A program made the position numbers and the translations under genes. The notes beneath the pieces were generated by a model. The model was not told the origin of the DNA, did no database searches, and worked only from the letters and a program-made list of their open reading frames with translations. A stretch of DNA of 64,000 bases from Bog-473 sp963745175 (GTDB lineage: Bacteria; Actinomycetota; Acidimicrobiia; Acidimicrobiales; RAAP-2): NCBI GenBank assembly GCA_963745175.1, contig CAVUWK010000001.1, positions 331,197-395,196 of the forward strand, read 5' to 3'. Positions 9,694 through 18,174 of this stretch are shown here, piece after piece. Position 1 is the stretch's first letter, and every line of letters begins with the position of its first letter.

Positions 9694-10092
9694 ATGGCTC
9701 GACGCGCTCTTCTGACATCGGCAACCCTCAGCATGGGGCTCCTAGGACTTGGTGCGGCTGGAGCAGGAGCTTCGCCCTCGAATGCACCTGCCGCCACGAC
9801 GGGGACGTTTATCTGCCCCGGTGGTGTGACCGGGACGTTCGTCCTAAACAGCGGAAACAGTCATGCCGCACAGCCCTGGAATATCGCTCATCTGACGTTT
9901 GACTCGGGAGGTACAGGAATCTTCGTCCCGAGCGTGTTGGATCTGACCATCACGTTTGATGGCCAACCCCCAGTTACGGTCAATGCGACCAAGGGCTCAG
10001 CTCCCAGCTCAGTCACGTGCCCCATCTCGGAGAGCGGACCCGAGTTCTCCCTGTCGGGCAGTGTGAGCGGCCGCATCGTCATGAACGGATAG
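9694..10092 (+). CDS. Secreted protein of unknown function
   Basis: 132 residues from ATG 9694; TTG 9673 would add seven. A clear signal peptide: MARRALLTSATLSMGLLGL, with likely cleavage after AGAGASPSN or AGA. The mature part is small, beta-rich and contains two cysteines (FICPGG and VTCPIS) that may form a disulfide. No family recognised. Its 3' end overlaps, convergently, the end of a truncated SnoaL-like gene. Confidence 0.65.
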   Translation: MARRALLTSATLSMGLLGLGAAGAGASPSNAPAATTGTFICPGGVTGTFVLNSGNSHAAQPWNIAHLTFDSGGTGIFVPSVLDLTITFDGQPPVTVNATKGSAPSSVTCPISESGPEFSLSGSVSGRIVMNG

Positions 10093-10252
10093 TCGCAGCA
10101 TCCTGGGGTCGATCGAGCCCAAGGGCGACCTGCGGCGCATTGCCCGCTGGCGCTGTCCACACCACGTCGTCATGCAACAGTCCGCTGACCTTCTCTGCAT
10201 CTCCGGTCGCGTACGCGCCGTACAGCGCCAGAACCGTCTGCTTGGAGTCCAT
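10079..10252 (-). pseudogene. SnoaL-like (NTF2 fold) gene, C-terminally truncated
   Basis: A 57-codon leftward frame starting MDSKQTVLALYGAYATGDAE, then KVSGLLHDDVVWTAPAGN. This is the N-terminal helix and first strand of a SnoaL/ketosteroid-isomerase-like protein, normally 110-140 residues. GAGGTGGAG precedes the ATG at 10252. After about 45 residues the sequence loses family resemblance and stops inside the end of the convergent secreted-protein gene, so a deletion joined the two. Probably non-functional. Confidence 0.6.
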
Positions 10253-10566
10253 CTCCACCTCTATCTTTCGTCGTACGCGTTACCCATCGTAAGGACGCCG
10301 GCTCGCACGTGCTGGCGCAATTCGGACGCCGTTGCCTTTGGTTACTGGAGTTCGACCCAACCAAGCGGATCGCCACCCTTTTGGAGGATCTCACTCGTCG
10401 AGAAAGGATGGGCGCTGTCGCGTTTCCTTGTCTGAGGAGCTTGGGCTGAGGTCGCTCGCACAACCGACGGCAGCGCACGTTCATTGCGTTCTCGTTCGAA
10501 GCTCTCGCCATTTGGGCGCCGGTATGTTTTCATGACGTTTCCAACGCGAGCACTGAGGAGGTGCAC
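10253..10566. other. Stretch without a supported gene
   Basis: No convincing coding sequence. The leftward frame 10170..10511 has arginine/serine-rich shadow composition. Upstream region of the SnoaL remnant. Confidence 0.45.
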
Positions 10567-10647
10567 ATGAAGATCCACTCGACGAACTGTCAGATGCCGA
10601 CGCTGTGCGCCGCAGCCGCCGCGGATAATCGCGCTCTGCTGGGCTAG
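10567..10647 (+). CDS. Possible 26-residue ORF
   Basis: ATG 10567 is preceded by TGAGGAGGTGCAC, a strong ribosome site, and encodes MKIHSTNCQMPTLCAAAAAD then NRALLG before TAG. There is no known family. It could be a short leader peptide or chance; nothing follows it on this strand for 120 bp except the 69-residue gene at 10770. Confidence 0.25.
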   Translation: MKIHSTNCQMPTLCAAAAADNRALLG

Positions 10648-10769
10648 CCAGCATCGAGCTCGCCGGCGAACGCCGACGGCGCTGCCTAAAGCCTCCGAAT
10701 CCCCAGCGCCGCGCCCACTGTCACACCCCCCGTCAATACTTCACTTCTCTCTGTCCCCAAGGAGCACAG

Positions 10770-10979
10770 ATGCACCCCGAACTGCTACGCGCCCTCGCCA
10801 CGGCGAGACATGAGGATCTCCTCAATGATCGTCAAACCCGACGGCAGGCAAGCGTCCGACTCGATGACTATTCGCCCCGGTTCGCTCGTTCCCGCCGGCG
10901 ACTTGGCTCACTCCTCATTTGGGCAGGCGAACGCCTGGCCGGTGACCAGCGGGCCGCGCTAGACCTGGCTCACAAGTAA
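10770..10979 (+). CDS. Small basic protein of unknown function
   Basis: 69 residues, MHPELLRALATARHEDLLND. A well placed CAAGGAG precedes ATG 10770. Proteins starting MHP-LL-LA with an amphipathic helix and a short hydrophobic stretch (LGSLLIWAGERLAG) are common small actinobacterial genes. It could bind the membrane surface. Function unknown. Confidence 0.6.
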   Translation: MHPELLRALATARHEDLLNDRQTRRQASVRLDDYSPRFARSRRRLGSLLIWAGERLAGDQRAALDLAHK

Positions 10980-11075
10980 TGCAGACAGCGGTCCAGGCTC
11001 ACGCAAGCGCCCGGACCGAGTCCCCGCTCTTGTGAAGAACCCGTCACGAGTCCGGCCAACCGAGGCGCTCCTCGC

Positions 11076-11828
11076 TCAGACGAGCAGTTCGAGCCACGTC
11101 TGGTTCTGCTCGACGCGGAGGGACGCATGGTCACCGGGAAGCTCGCGTTGAACGACGCCGCGGTAGTAGGTCCGGCCCTCGGGATCGTCCGTCAGAACGA
11201 CGACGCCGTTGCCGGTCGACGGGCAACCGATGACGAAGTTGTTCGCATTGTCGTTCAGCCCCCATTGCCACCCGTGAACAGGTGGACCGAGTTCGATGCC
11301 CCAGCCTGCGCCCCAGGCGAGCTCGTCGTCAATGTGCCAGAGCGGCTGCCAGCGCGCATCGTCGAGCCGGAGAACGTAGGCCAAGAAGAGCCCGTAATCG
11401 GAAGCGGTGGTCAAAAGCGGCCGGTAGCCGTGAAAGCCAGGTTCAGGTTCGGCGAGACAGCTTTGGTCCATGCCAAGGGGTCCGAAGACCCGATCGTTGG
11501 CAAGGGTGGCGATCGGGACACTGGTGCGTCGCTGGAAGTGCTCTTGGAGCACGACGAAGCCTTCGCCGGAGTAGCCCCAACGCTGGCCAGGTGGACGCAG
11601 TGGCTCGAGTGGTTGTCCTTCTGGTCGCCAGTTCGGAAGCCCCGTGGTGTGGGTGAGCACGTGGCGTACCGTGATTTCGCCGAGGACAGGCTCATCGAGG
11701 TCCTCGAAGAACTCGAGCGCCAGGTGCGCGATGATCTGCTTCACGAGCGACGCCGCGTTCATCACCGCCGCATCGCCATCGACCTGGGCGAGCTGCCAGT
11801 TGCGCACAATGCCGACCGATCTGCGCAT
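11076..11828 (-). CDS. Serine hydrolase of the beta-lactamase/PBP fold
   Basis: 250 residues. ASLVKQIIAHLAL holds the SxxK nucleophile motif at about residue 27, HVLTHTTGLPNW is the strand after it, and WGYSGEGFVVL is the Tyr-Ser-Gly position of the second motif. In class-C-like esterases SxxK is usually about 40 residues further in, so the N-terminus is short. The frame begins only 37 bp from the end of the IS110 copy at 11865, and part of the 5' end may have been lost there. Substrate unknown; not evidence of beta-lactam resistance. Confidence 0.7.
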   Translation of the reverse strand: MRRSVGIVRNWQLAQVDGDAAVMNAASLVKQIIAHLALEFFEDLDEPVLGEITVRHVLTHTTGLPNWRPEGQPLEPLRPPGQRWGYSGEGFVVLQEHFQRRTSVPIATLANDRVFGPLGMDQSCLAEPEPGFHGYRPLLTTASDYGLFLAYVLRLDDARWQPLWHIDDELAWGAGWGIELGPPVHGWQWGLNDNANNFVIGCPSTGNGVVVLTDDPEGRTYYRGVVQRELPGDHASLRVEQNQTWLELLV

Positions 11829-11851
11829 ACCAGCTCACCCTATGGCTATGA

Positions 11852-11864
11852 CCGCCCGTCCCGA
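11852..11864 (+). repeat. Cassette repeat, left half, split by IS110 copy A
   Basis: CGCCCGTCCCGA directly precedes the IS; the matching right half GGCGTTGTGGGATAGCC follows the IS at 13403. Joined, they give a normal repeat core. Confidence 0.65.
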
Positions 11865-12078
11865 TGCTCCTATGGATGATGTCAACCCCTTTTGAGGGAG
11901 TTTTCGGGAGTGAGGACAGCGGACAGACCAATGATGGGCCACTCTTCGAGAGGGCAGGCTCTTATCAGGTCACGCGTCTTCGAGAGTCGGTGAACCCGGA
12001 CCATGGACCGGCACATCGGGTACAGGTCAGCCCAACGGGCGACAGGCGTTTTGTGAGCCAGGTCCATGGTCCGGAGAT

Positions 12079-13119
12079 CTAGGCGCGAGGCAGGTAGCGG
12101 TAGACCTCGCGTGCGACGTAGCGCTTGAGCATGCGGATGGCCTCGCGCTTGGAGCGGCCGTCTTTGACCCGGCGCTCCATGTAGGCCTGGGTCCTCGGAT
12201 CCGAAGCGAGCCGGGTGATGACGATGTGCCACAGCGCCCGGTTGGCCTGGCGGTCCCCGCCGCGGTTGAGGCGGTGCCGGGTGATCTTGCCCGAGGAGGC
12301 CTCGAGCGGAGAGACCCCGCACAGATGCGCCCAGGCCGCTTCGGAATGCAGGCGTTCGGGGTTGTCGCCGGCGGCGACCAACAACGCCGCGGCGGTGTCG
12401 ATGCCGACGCCGTAGACGGCGAGCAGTTCAGGCGCCGTTGCCTCGAGCAGCGGGGTGATCATGGCGTCAAGCTCCGCGATCTCTGCTTCGAGATCGGCGA
12501 CCCGGTGGCCCAGCGAGGAGAGCGATGTCTTGGTGGCTGCGGTGACCACATCGGGCGAACGGGTCGGACGAAGCCCTTGGGCCGCCGCGACGAACTGGGC
12601 GATGGGAAGTCCCTTGAGTTTGCTCTGGAGCTGGTCAGGGCCGCTGAAGGTGAGCTGGCGCATCTGGGTCAGCGCCTTGATGCGGGCCCCGCGAGCCGAG
12701 CGCTTGGCGACAACGAGGACACGGATCGCCTCGACCGAGCCGTCCCTGCTCTTGGCCGTGCCATGAGCCCGGCCCGAGAGAACGGCCCGGGCTGCCTCGA
12801 CGGCGTCGAGCGGGTCGGACTTGCCGCTGTGGTGTCGGGCCTGGCGGTTCTGTCGGTCGACTTCGACGACGTGAACTCCGGCTCGGGCGAGGTGACGAGC
12901 GATGCCGGCTCCATAGGACCCCGTCCCCTCCACGCCGACCTTGCCGACCTCCCCGAAGGCTTCGAGCCAGCTCAGCAGCTCGGCGTAGCCGTCGGGGTCG
13001 GCCCGAAACGATTGGGTGCCGAGCAGGCCACCGACCTCGTCCAAGGCGGCGGCTACATGCACCTCCCCGTGGGTGTCGATGCCACCAGTGACAGCGCGCG
13101 CGGCTTCTACGATGGTCAT
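12079..13119 (-). CDS. IS110-family DEDD transposase/recombinase (intact)
   Basis: 346 residues from ATG 13119 (MTIVEAARAVTGGIDTH). The N-terminal RuvC-like domain has GGIDTHGEVHVAAALD (first Asp), GVEGTGSYGAGIARHL, and GKSDPLDAVEAAR (later acidic pair). The C-terminal Tnp_20 domain has YGVGIDTAAALLVAAGDN, AHLCGVSPLEASSGK with the candidate nucleophilic serine, and RHRLNRGGDRQANRALWHIV. IS110 enzymes catalyse RNA-guided strand exchange with a bridge RNA. The longer frame to 13239 is the upstream noncoding region. Copies B and C carry the same gene with a frameshift, so this copy could supply enzyme to them. Confidence 0.9.
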   Translation of the reverse strand: MTIVEAARAVTGGIDTHGEVHVAAALDEVGGLLGTQSFRADPDGYAELLSWLEAFGEVGKVGVEGTGSYGAGIARHLARAGVHVVEVDRQNRQARHHSGKSDPLDAVEAARAVLSGRAHGTAKSRDGSVEAIRVLVVAKRSARGARIKALTQMRQLTFSGPDQLQSKLKGLPIAQFVAAAQGLRPTRSPDVVTAATKTSLSSLGHRVADLEAEIAELDAMITPLLEATAPELLAVYGVGIDTAAALLVAAGDNPERLHSEAAWAHLCGVSPLEASSGKITRHRLNRGGDRQANRALWHIVITRLASDPRTQAYMERRVKDGRSKREAIRMLKRYVAREVYRYLPRA

Positions 13120-13155
13120 GCCATCCCTTCCTTTCCTTAATCCGGTTTGAGGGGT

Positions 13156-13247
13156 GGCGCGGCCGTCCCGAGAAGGAGTGACGGTGCGGGCCGATCTGCT
13201 CCAACAGATCGGCCCATCACCCCCTCTGAAACGGGGCACGCCGCGCC
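13156..13247 (-). ncRNA. Candidate IS110 bridge RNA, copy A
   Basis: Upstream of the transposase start. GGCGC (13156-13160) pairs with GCGCC (13243-13247), then an internal loop, then CCCG with CGGG, and an inner perfect 11 bp stem GGGCCGATCTG (13188-13198) with CAGATCGGCCC (13205-13215). The same arrangement with changed base pairs exists in the decayed relative at 52212..52301. Stem, internal loop, stem upstream of the gene is the expected layout of a bridge RNA in the IS110 group. Confidence 0.65.
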
Positions 13248-13402
13248 TCGTCTGAGGTTGCCCAGAGCTCCGGTCGACGGTATGCGGACACCAACGGGTG
13301 TACGTCGTGATCTCAAGTCAGACCGGTGGCTCTGGTGCTCCCGAAACTACTGACGACCAACCTTGCAGCGGTGGACCCTCAGCGGAGCTTCTCAACATCA
13401 TT

Positions 13403-13419
13403 GGCGTTGTGGGATAGCC
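13403..13419 (+). repeat. Cassette repeat, right half, after IS110 copy A
   Basis: GGCGTTGTGGGATAGCC, matching the right half of the core (compare GGCGGTATGGGATACC at 33576). Confidence 0.65.
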
Positions 13420-13487
13420 AGAACCCGTTCGGGCGTGCCGAAGTTGACAAGGACCATCGAACGCCCGGCCATGATGGACAAGTGCCG

Positions 13488-14381
13488 ATGAAGCGCGAAC
13501 TGCGAGGTCTGCTTGGACGAGTGCTGGGTACGTCCCCCGACCCGCTTCCTGATCGGCCCGGACGGACTCGAGAACTCGACCAAGAGATCCGCTTGCCAGT
13601 GGCGGGGATCTACGTCCGCTGGGATCTCGAGGCACCCGTGGTCACCCTGGAGTGGGACCTGAAGGTGCTGGCCGACCCGACAAACTCGGTGGGGATTTAC
13701 CTTGCCCTGTCCCAGGGTCGCATCGACAGCTCGACGTTCTATCTCGGGCTGCAGACCGACATCTGGGACCCGGACCACGTTCGAGGTGCCGGCAAGGGAC
13801 TCATCTTCTCTACTTGGTGGACCTTTGACGCGAGCGCCACTCGCCTTGCCCTTGGAGGCTTCCGAGAACTCGGCACCCACGAGGGCCGCTTCGTCGGGGT
13901 CCGTCGGCCCTATTCGTGGGTCGTCGGTGATTACCGAGTCACGCTTGTGCGTTCCGAGCCGGCAACCCAGCTGAACGTTCCCGCCGACTGGTTCGACCTC
14001 TACATCCAGCCGACGGCTCCTCTGGGGACGGGCCCGGGCCGCCCGGAACTGCTCGGCAATCAGACATGGATCGGGGGCCTGGCATTTCCGCGGCGACGTG
14101 CTTTCGTGCCCGCAATCATCGAAGAGGCCTCCACGGCCTTCATGGAGGTCTACAGCCGCGCCCGACGCTGGGGCGACATACCACCCTGGAACGTCGATCT
14201 CATGGCTTATGGCGACGGGCAGCCGTGTCCCCGCGGAGCGACCGAGTACCCCGTCTTCCCCTTCGGCAACAACCGCCCGATGCCCAACGCGAACGCTCGC
14301 TACGACATGGAAAGCGGCATGGTCAATCTGCGCTATGGCGGCTCGACGGACCGTGTCGACCCAGCGGGGCGCTGGCCGTAG
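13488..14381 (+). CDS. Hypothetical protein
   Basis: 297 residues from ATG 13488 (MKRELRGLLGRVLG); the frame is open upstream into the IS, but the IS part is not coding in this direction. Beta-rich with many tryptophans (YVRWDLEAPVVTLEWDL, FSTWWTFDASATRLALGG). The tail NANARYDMESGMVNLRYGGS looks complete. No signal peptide. I do not recognise a family. It follows the right half of the split repeat, so it would be the first gene of the next unit. Confidence 0.6.
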   Translation: MKRELRGLLGRVLGTSPDPLPDRPGRTRELDQEIRLPVAGIYVRWDLEAPVVTLEWDLKVLADPTNSVGIYLALSQGRIDSSTFYLGLQTDIWDPDHVRGAGKGLIFSTWWTFDASATRLALGGFRELGTHEGRFVGVRRPYSWVVGDYRVTLVRSEPATQLNVPADWFDLYIQPTAPLGTGPGRPELLGNQTWIGGLAFPRRRAFVPAIIEEASTAFMEVYSRARRWGDIPPWNVDLMAYGDGQPCPRGATEYPVFPFGNNRPMPNANARYDMESGMVNLRYGGSTDRVDPAGRWP

Positions 14382-14557
14382 AGATTGCGGGACGCTGTGC
14401 GAGATTCATCTCGACCCAACCAAAGTCCTCACGTCACGCGACGCCGCGCCGCGGTGCCACGCCGGCGCATTGGGCACTCAGCCGAAATAGGGGCGCGGGA
14501 GTTAGGGGCGGGTGCCGAGGGCGTCAGCGATTCCCGGAGCGGCTCTGATCGACGCCC

Positions 14558-15454
14558 TCAGCGGTAGGGAGTCAAGTCGGCTCGGGGGTAGCGCGCCTGG
14601 GTATCGGCCAAGGTCTGCTCGTCCCAGTACGGATCGCCCGGTGCGGGGAACCCAAACACCGAGCGCTCTCGGGGCGTCGCCCGCTCGATCAGCTCGCACC
14701 AGTCGGGGCCGAGCGCATTGGCGGGCCAAGCGACTCTGCCGGTCCAGCGTGGCGCCCACGCGTCGTAGTGAGCGGACACGGTGAATCGGGCTGAGCGCTC
14801 GCCAGTCATGCGCGACCCACGATGCACTACGTCGGGCCGGTAGGAGAACAGGGTCCCCGCCGGCCCGGTCACCGAAATCTCCTCCTCAGCGAAGGTCCCG
14901 GCCGGAAGGTAGGTCCAGGCATAGTTACTGCCCCCATCAGCGAGGGAGCTCGGCCAGTACGGAACGCTCTCCCCAACGGACAGTGGGACCACCCTTGTGG
15001 GTCCATCCTCCTCGGCGACGTCCGAAAGAAGGATCAAGCTCTGCATCTGGGTGGGTCGGTCGGACTTCTTCGGGACGACCAGGGTGTGGTTGCCGAAGTC
15101 GCGGTGGTGGCTCTGGTCGTAGTCGACGGCCCCGGCGTACTTGGCCCACAACTCGGCTTCGTAGAGACGGAGGTCGTTCGATCCCAAGAAACGCTCCGCC
15201 AGGTCGAGGAGGTCGGGATGAAACGTCAGCCGGTTCAGATCCCAAGATCGCCACGGTCCCGCGATGATGCCGGCGAACTGGCTTGTTCCCAACCAGGCGT
15301 GAGCCGCCAGGTCGGCAATGTACTCCTCGGGCCGGGGGAAGTGCAGCCAGAGGGCCTCCCGGGCCGCAGCCAGTTCGTCGGCGTCGAGGAAGCCCTCGAA
15401 CACGAGGTAGCCCCGCTCCCGCAGGTCCAACAAGCATTGATCCGGCACCCTCAT
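14558..15454 (-). CDS. Phytanoyl-CoA dioxygenase-family Fe(II)/2-oxoglutarate oxygenase
   Basis: 298 residues. QSHHRDFGNHTLVVP supplies the His-x-Asp iron ligands, SYRPDVVHRGSRMTGERSAR the distal His and the 2-oxoglutarate-binding arginine, and RGYLVFEGFLDADELAAARE the usual N-terminal helix. Such enzymes hydroxylate small molecules in the cytoplasm; the substrate is unknown. A second, distantly similar member is at 29206..29967. Confidence 0.85.
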   Translation of the reverse strand: MRVPDQCLLDLRERGYLVFEGFLDADELAAAREALWLHFPRPEEYIADLAAHAWLGTSQFAGIIAGPWRSWDLNRLTFHPDLLDLAERFLGSNDLRLYEAELWAKYAGAVDYDQSHHRDFGNHTLVVPKKSDRPTQMQSLILLSDVAEEDGPTRVVPLSVGESVPYWPSSLADGGSNYAWTYLPAGTFAEEEISVTGPAGTLFSYRPDVVHRGSRMTGERSARFTVSAHYDAWAPRWTGRVAWPANALGPDWCELIERATPRERSVFGFPAPGDPYWDEQTLADTQARYPRADLTPYR

Positions 15455-15549
15455 TGATGGCAGACGCTATCTGCGCGCCACTGCGCCTCCCAAAGTCGAA
15501 CAGATACGGCAATCAGCCGCTTAGTTCCTTTTGTTCGGCCTCTACGAAC

Positions 15550-15578
15550 GTGCCACCGGGCCGGCGTACGGAGGAAGG
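15550..15578 (+). repeat. Degenerate cassette repeat
   Basis: GTGCCACCGGG then CCGGCGTACGGAGG; the right stem is reduced. Weak but in the common orientation. Confidence 0.35.
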
Positions 15579-15642
15579 CCAGCGCCACAGAACGCCTGTT
15601 CGCATGGCCCCTTCGATCTGAGCGATTCTTGGTCCCTCGCGT

Positions 15643-15879
15643 ATGGAGACTGTCCACGAAGTTCTGAGTGCCACCTCGGTGGGTCAACTCTTGACTGGAC
15701 TGTGGGTCCTTGCGGTGGGCCTGGCATTTCTAGCCATTGCCGGAGGAGTTTCCAGCCTTGTGAAGGCTTTCTTCGACAAGCACAACCCGATCTCGCTTCC
15801 CCTCTGGGGGTATAGAGGCCTTGGTCTGTTTGCTGCCGTCGGCGAGTCCCAGCCAGTGGTGTACGAGCAGGTGAGCTGA
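15643..15879 (+). CDS. Small membrane protein, possibly truncated
   Basis: 78 residues, ATG 15643. One or two hydrophobic stretches (LLTGLWVLAVGLAFLAIAGG). The C-terminal tail SQPVVYEQVS ends 16 bp before the IS256-like remnant and may be incomplete. Function unknown. Confidence 0.45.
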   Translation: METVHEVLSATSVGQLLTGLWVLAVGLAFLAIAGGVSSLVKAFFDKHNPISLPLWGYRGLGLFAAVGESQPVVYEQVS

Positions 15880-15894
15880 AGGACTATCCCCCAG

Positions 15895-17130
15895 ACGCGA
15901 CGGTCACCGCGTCAACCTCAAGAAGCAGTTTCCACACAACCACTTGAGGAGGATCACGGTGAACTGTCCCCACCACTATCGACGCGGCCGCCTGGCTTGG
16001 CAAGTACCTCGAGGGCGCCGACGGCGACACGGACCTGGCCCGGGCGATGCTGGGCGCCTTCGCCGAGGCGCTCATGAGCGCCCAGGCCTCGATGCAGTGC
16101 AACGCCGCCTATGGCGAGCGGACCGACGAGCGGGAGAACTCGCGCAACGGCTATCGGCTGCGGCCCTGGGACACCAGGGTCGGCACGATCGAGCTGGCCG
16201 TGCCCAAGCTCCGCCGGGGCGTCTACAGCCCCGAGTTCTTGCTCCAGCCCCGCCGGCGGGCCGAGCAGGCCCTGGTGGCGGTGGTCTGCCAGGCCTACGT
16301 CGAGGGGGTCTCCACGCGGCGGGTCGACGACCTGGTCAAGGCCATGGGCATCGACGGGATCTCCAAGTCCGAGGTGCTCGCGCATGGCCGCCGAGCTCGA
16401 CACGGTGGTGACCGAGTTCAAGGAGCGCCCCCTCGACCAGGGCCCCTATCGCTACCTGTGGATCGACGCCCTCACCCAGCGGGTGCGCGAGGGGGGCCGG
16501 GTGGTGAACGTCTCGGCCGTGATCGCCACGGCCGTCAACGCCGAGGGCCGGCGCGAGATCGTCGGCTTCGACATCGCCACCACCGAGGACACCGCGGCCT
16601 GGACGGCGTTCCTGCGCTCGCTGGTGGCCCGGGGGCTCGCGGGGTCGAGCTCGTCATCTCCGACGCCCACGGGGGCATCAAGGCCGCCATCGCCCAGGTC
16701 TTCGCCGAGGCCTCGTGGCAGCGGTGCCGCACCCACTTCATGGCCAACCTGGCCTCTCGGGTGCGCCAAGGCCTACTGGCCGATGATCGCCACCTTGGTG
16801 CGCTCGATCTTCGAGCAGCCCGACCGTGACACCACCTGGACCCAGCTCGCCGACGTGGTCGACAAGCTCACCGAGGCCGGGTTCAACGACGTGGCGACCT
16901 ACCTGCTCGACGCCGCCGACGACATCTTGGCCTTCAGCGCCTTCCCCACCGAGCACTGGCCCAAGATCCGCTCCAACAACCCCCAGGAGCGACTCAACAA
17001 GGAGATCCGCCGGCGCACCGACGTGGTCGGCATCTTCCCCAACCGCGCGGCCGTCATCCGCCTCGTCGGCGCCCTCTTGGCCGAGCAGACCGACGAGTGG
17101 GCCATCGCCAAGCGCTGAAAGGACGGGCGT
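15895..17130 (+). mobile_element. IS256-family element, decayed
   Basis: Length and content fit an IS256/mutator element of about 1.25 kb. Ends are approximate: I could not define the terminal inverted repeats by eye. The transposase inside is broken in several places. Confidence 0.6.
15966..17118 (+). pseudogene. IS256-family mutator-type transposase, multiply frameshifted
   Basis: Pieces of one transposase are spread over two frames. TTIDAAAWLGKYLEGADGD, ENSRNGYRLRPWDTRVGTIE and RRAEQALVAVVCQAYVEGVS are in one frame. YRYLWIDALTQRVREGGRVV (first catalytic Asp) is in another. VELVISDAHGGIKAAI (second Asp) is back in the first, then WPKIRSNNPQERLNKEIRRR (catalytic Glu region) in the second. 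The C-terminus stops at EWAIAKR, about 20-30 residues short of the family. A TGA lies just before the first codons. Inactive as written. Confidence 0.8.
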
Positions 17131-17133
17131 ACC

Positions 17134-17541
17134 CTATGTTTTTTGAAACGCAGGGGTGAAACAGACAGCCACGAGCAAGCCCTCCGGGCTCAGGAGCCGC
17201 GCTGTGATCTGTCCCCACGGCTCCGTTCGGGCGCCGTGGATAAGTCGATAGCCCTCAGTGGTGAGTTCTGCTGCTGCTGAAGCCACGTCGGCAACCTCGA
17301 ACTCGATGGTGGCCTGGGGTATGGGAATCTCCGTGGGCCAATGCGTGGAACCAAAGCAAGCTTTCGATGCCTCAGAAAGGGGCCAGAGTCCAAAGTGCTT
17401 GGCTCCCTCAAGTTGGTGCGTGAACACGTAGTCGCCTTCTTGGCCTTCGAACGTCAGGCCCAAGGCCTGCCCGTAAAAGGACCGAGAGACTTCGACGTCC
17501 TTCACGATCGGGGCAATACTGGTTAGGAACTGGATTTCCAT
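17134..17541 (-). CDS. VOC/glyoxalase-family protein
   Basis: 135 residues from ATG 17541 (MEIQFLTSIAPIVKDVEVSR). Typical vicinal-oxygen-chelate pattern: first half APIVKDVEVSRSFYGQALGL, second half ATIEFEVADVASAAAELTTE and GLLVAVCFTP. The usual metal-binding His/Glu set is incomplete, so it may be a binding protein rather than a metalloenzyme. It ends a few bases after the IS256 remnant, whose insertion may have replaced its original downstream flank. Confidence 0.75.
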   Translation of the reverse strand: MEIQFLTSIAPIVKDVEVSRSFYGQALGLTFEGQEGDYVFTHQLEGAKHFGLWPLSEASKACFGSTHWPTEIPIPQATIEFEVADVASAAAELTTEGYRLIHGARTEPWGQITARLLSPEGLLVAVCFTPAFQKT

Positions 17542-17626
17542 TCGTTTCACCTCCGCGGCTGGGGTTCTGGAGTAATCCATACCCCCGGGATGTGACACGC
17601 TCTCCTAGTGATGGGGCATCCCAGCA

Positions 17627-17665
17627 GTGCCGCAGGATGCGCCCGTTCTCGGCGATAGGGGGCAG
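17627..17665 (+). repeat. Cassette repeat
   Basis: GTGCCGCAGGATGCGCCC then TCGGCGATAGGGGGCAG. TGCC at the left can pair with GGCA at the right. First clear unsplit copy of the array. Confidence 0.75.
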
Positions 17666-18055
17666 TCAGCCCGTCTTCCGAGGGGGTCGGTGAGCACCCC
17701 GTCCGACTTGGTATGCCTCCTCCATCAAGACTGCAAAGAAGGGGTCGAGCTGGTCCGCATCGGTTATCCGAAACTGCTGAACATAGAGGCTCTTCGTGTA
17801 GGGCGAGACTCGTAGAAACCTTTCGTCTCGCACTTCTCGCTGTAGATCAAGGAACCCGTCGAGCGAGGCCTTGCGGGGTTTTGCCCCGGCGAAACCCCGG
17901 TGGGTTCCCTTGAACGCTATGGCCGTCTTGGTGACACTGACCGTGTACGGCCCGCATGCCGTTAGCAACCTGACGAACCGCTTGTAGAGGTCAACGACGG
18001 CTTCGGGTTTATCGGCCAGATGTCGCTGGACGGTCCATTCTTCAGCAGACTCCAC
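17666..18055 (-). CDS. DUF5655-like protein
   Basis: 129 residues from GTG 18055; a longer frame starts with TTG at 18121. The core YTVSVTKTAIAFKGTHRGFAGA matches the DUF5655 family as I remember it. The family's function is unknown; it may bind small ligands or DNA. The stop codon begins at the base after the GGCAG of the adjacent repeat, an extremely tight fit to the unit boundary. Confidence 0.65.
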   Translation of the reverse strand: MESAEEWTVQRHLADKPEAVVDLYKRFVRLLTACGPYTVSVTKTAIAFKGTHRGFAGAKPRKASLDGFLDLQREVRDERFLRVSPYTKSLYVQQFRITDADQLDPFFAVLMEEAYQVGRGAHRPPRKTG

Positions 18056-18174
18056 TTGCGTACAGTAACGATCCTCCGGGATTCTCCTGCCCTGGAAGTG
18101 CCGGACTATGTCACGCTCCAACGGTACGTTGCATTGGCCAGTCGAAGGGCGGGTGACTTCTACCTAAACGTGGG

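Larger units (their letters stand above)
11865..13402 (-). mobile_element. IS110-family element, copy A (intact transposase)
   Basis: About 1538 bp, bounded by comparison with copies B and C: the shared sequence starts TGCTCCTATGG and ends CTTCTCAACATCATT. There are no terminal inverted repeats, as usual for IS110. The transposase reads leftward, with about 214 bp of noncoding DNA after it and 283 bp before it. The element sits inside the core of a dispersed repeat. It diverges from copies B/C by scattered substitutions. Confidence 0.85.

Noticed and set aside
10170..10511. 113-codon leftward frame
   Set aside because: Arg/Ser-rich composition without motif; partly the shadow of the SnoaL remnant in another frame.
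12226..13140. 304-codon rightward frame in IS110 copy A
   Set aside because: Antisense shadow of the transposase; the same frame recurs in the other copies only because the IS is repeated.
14480..14520. Possible degenerate repeat (CAGCCGAAATAGGGGCGCGG)
   Set aside because: Only the right half is suggestive and the spacing is wrong; not counted.
14620..14650. Reverse-oriented repeat copy (CCCAGTACGGATCGCCCGG)
   Set aside because: Lies inside the conserved coding sequence of the phytanoyl-CoA dioxygenase-like gene and has extra bases in the core; chance match.
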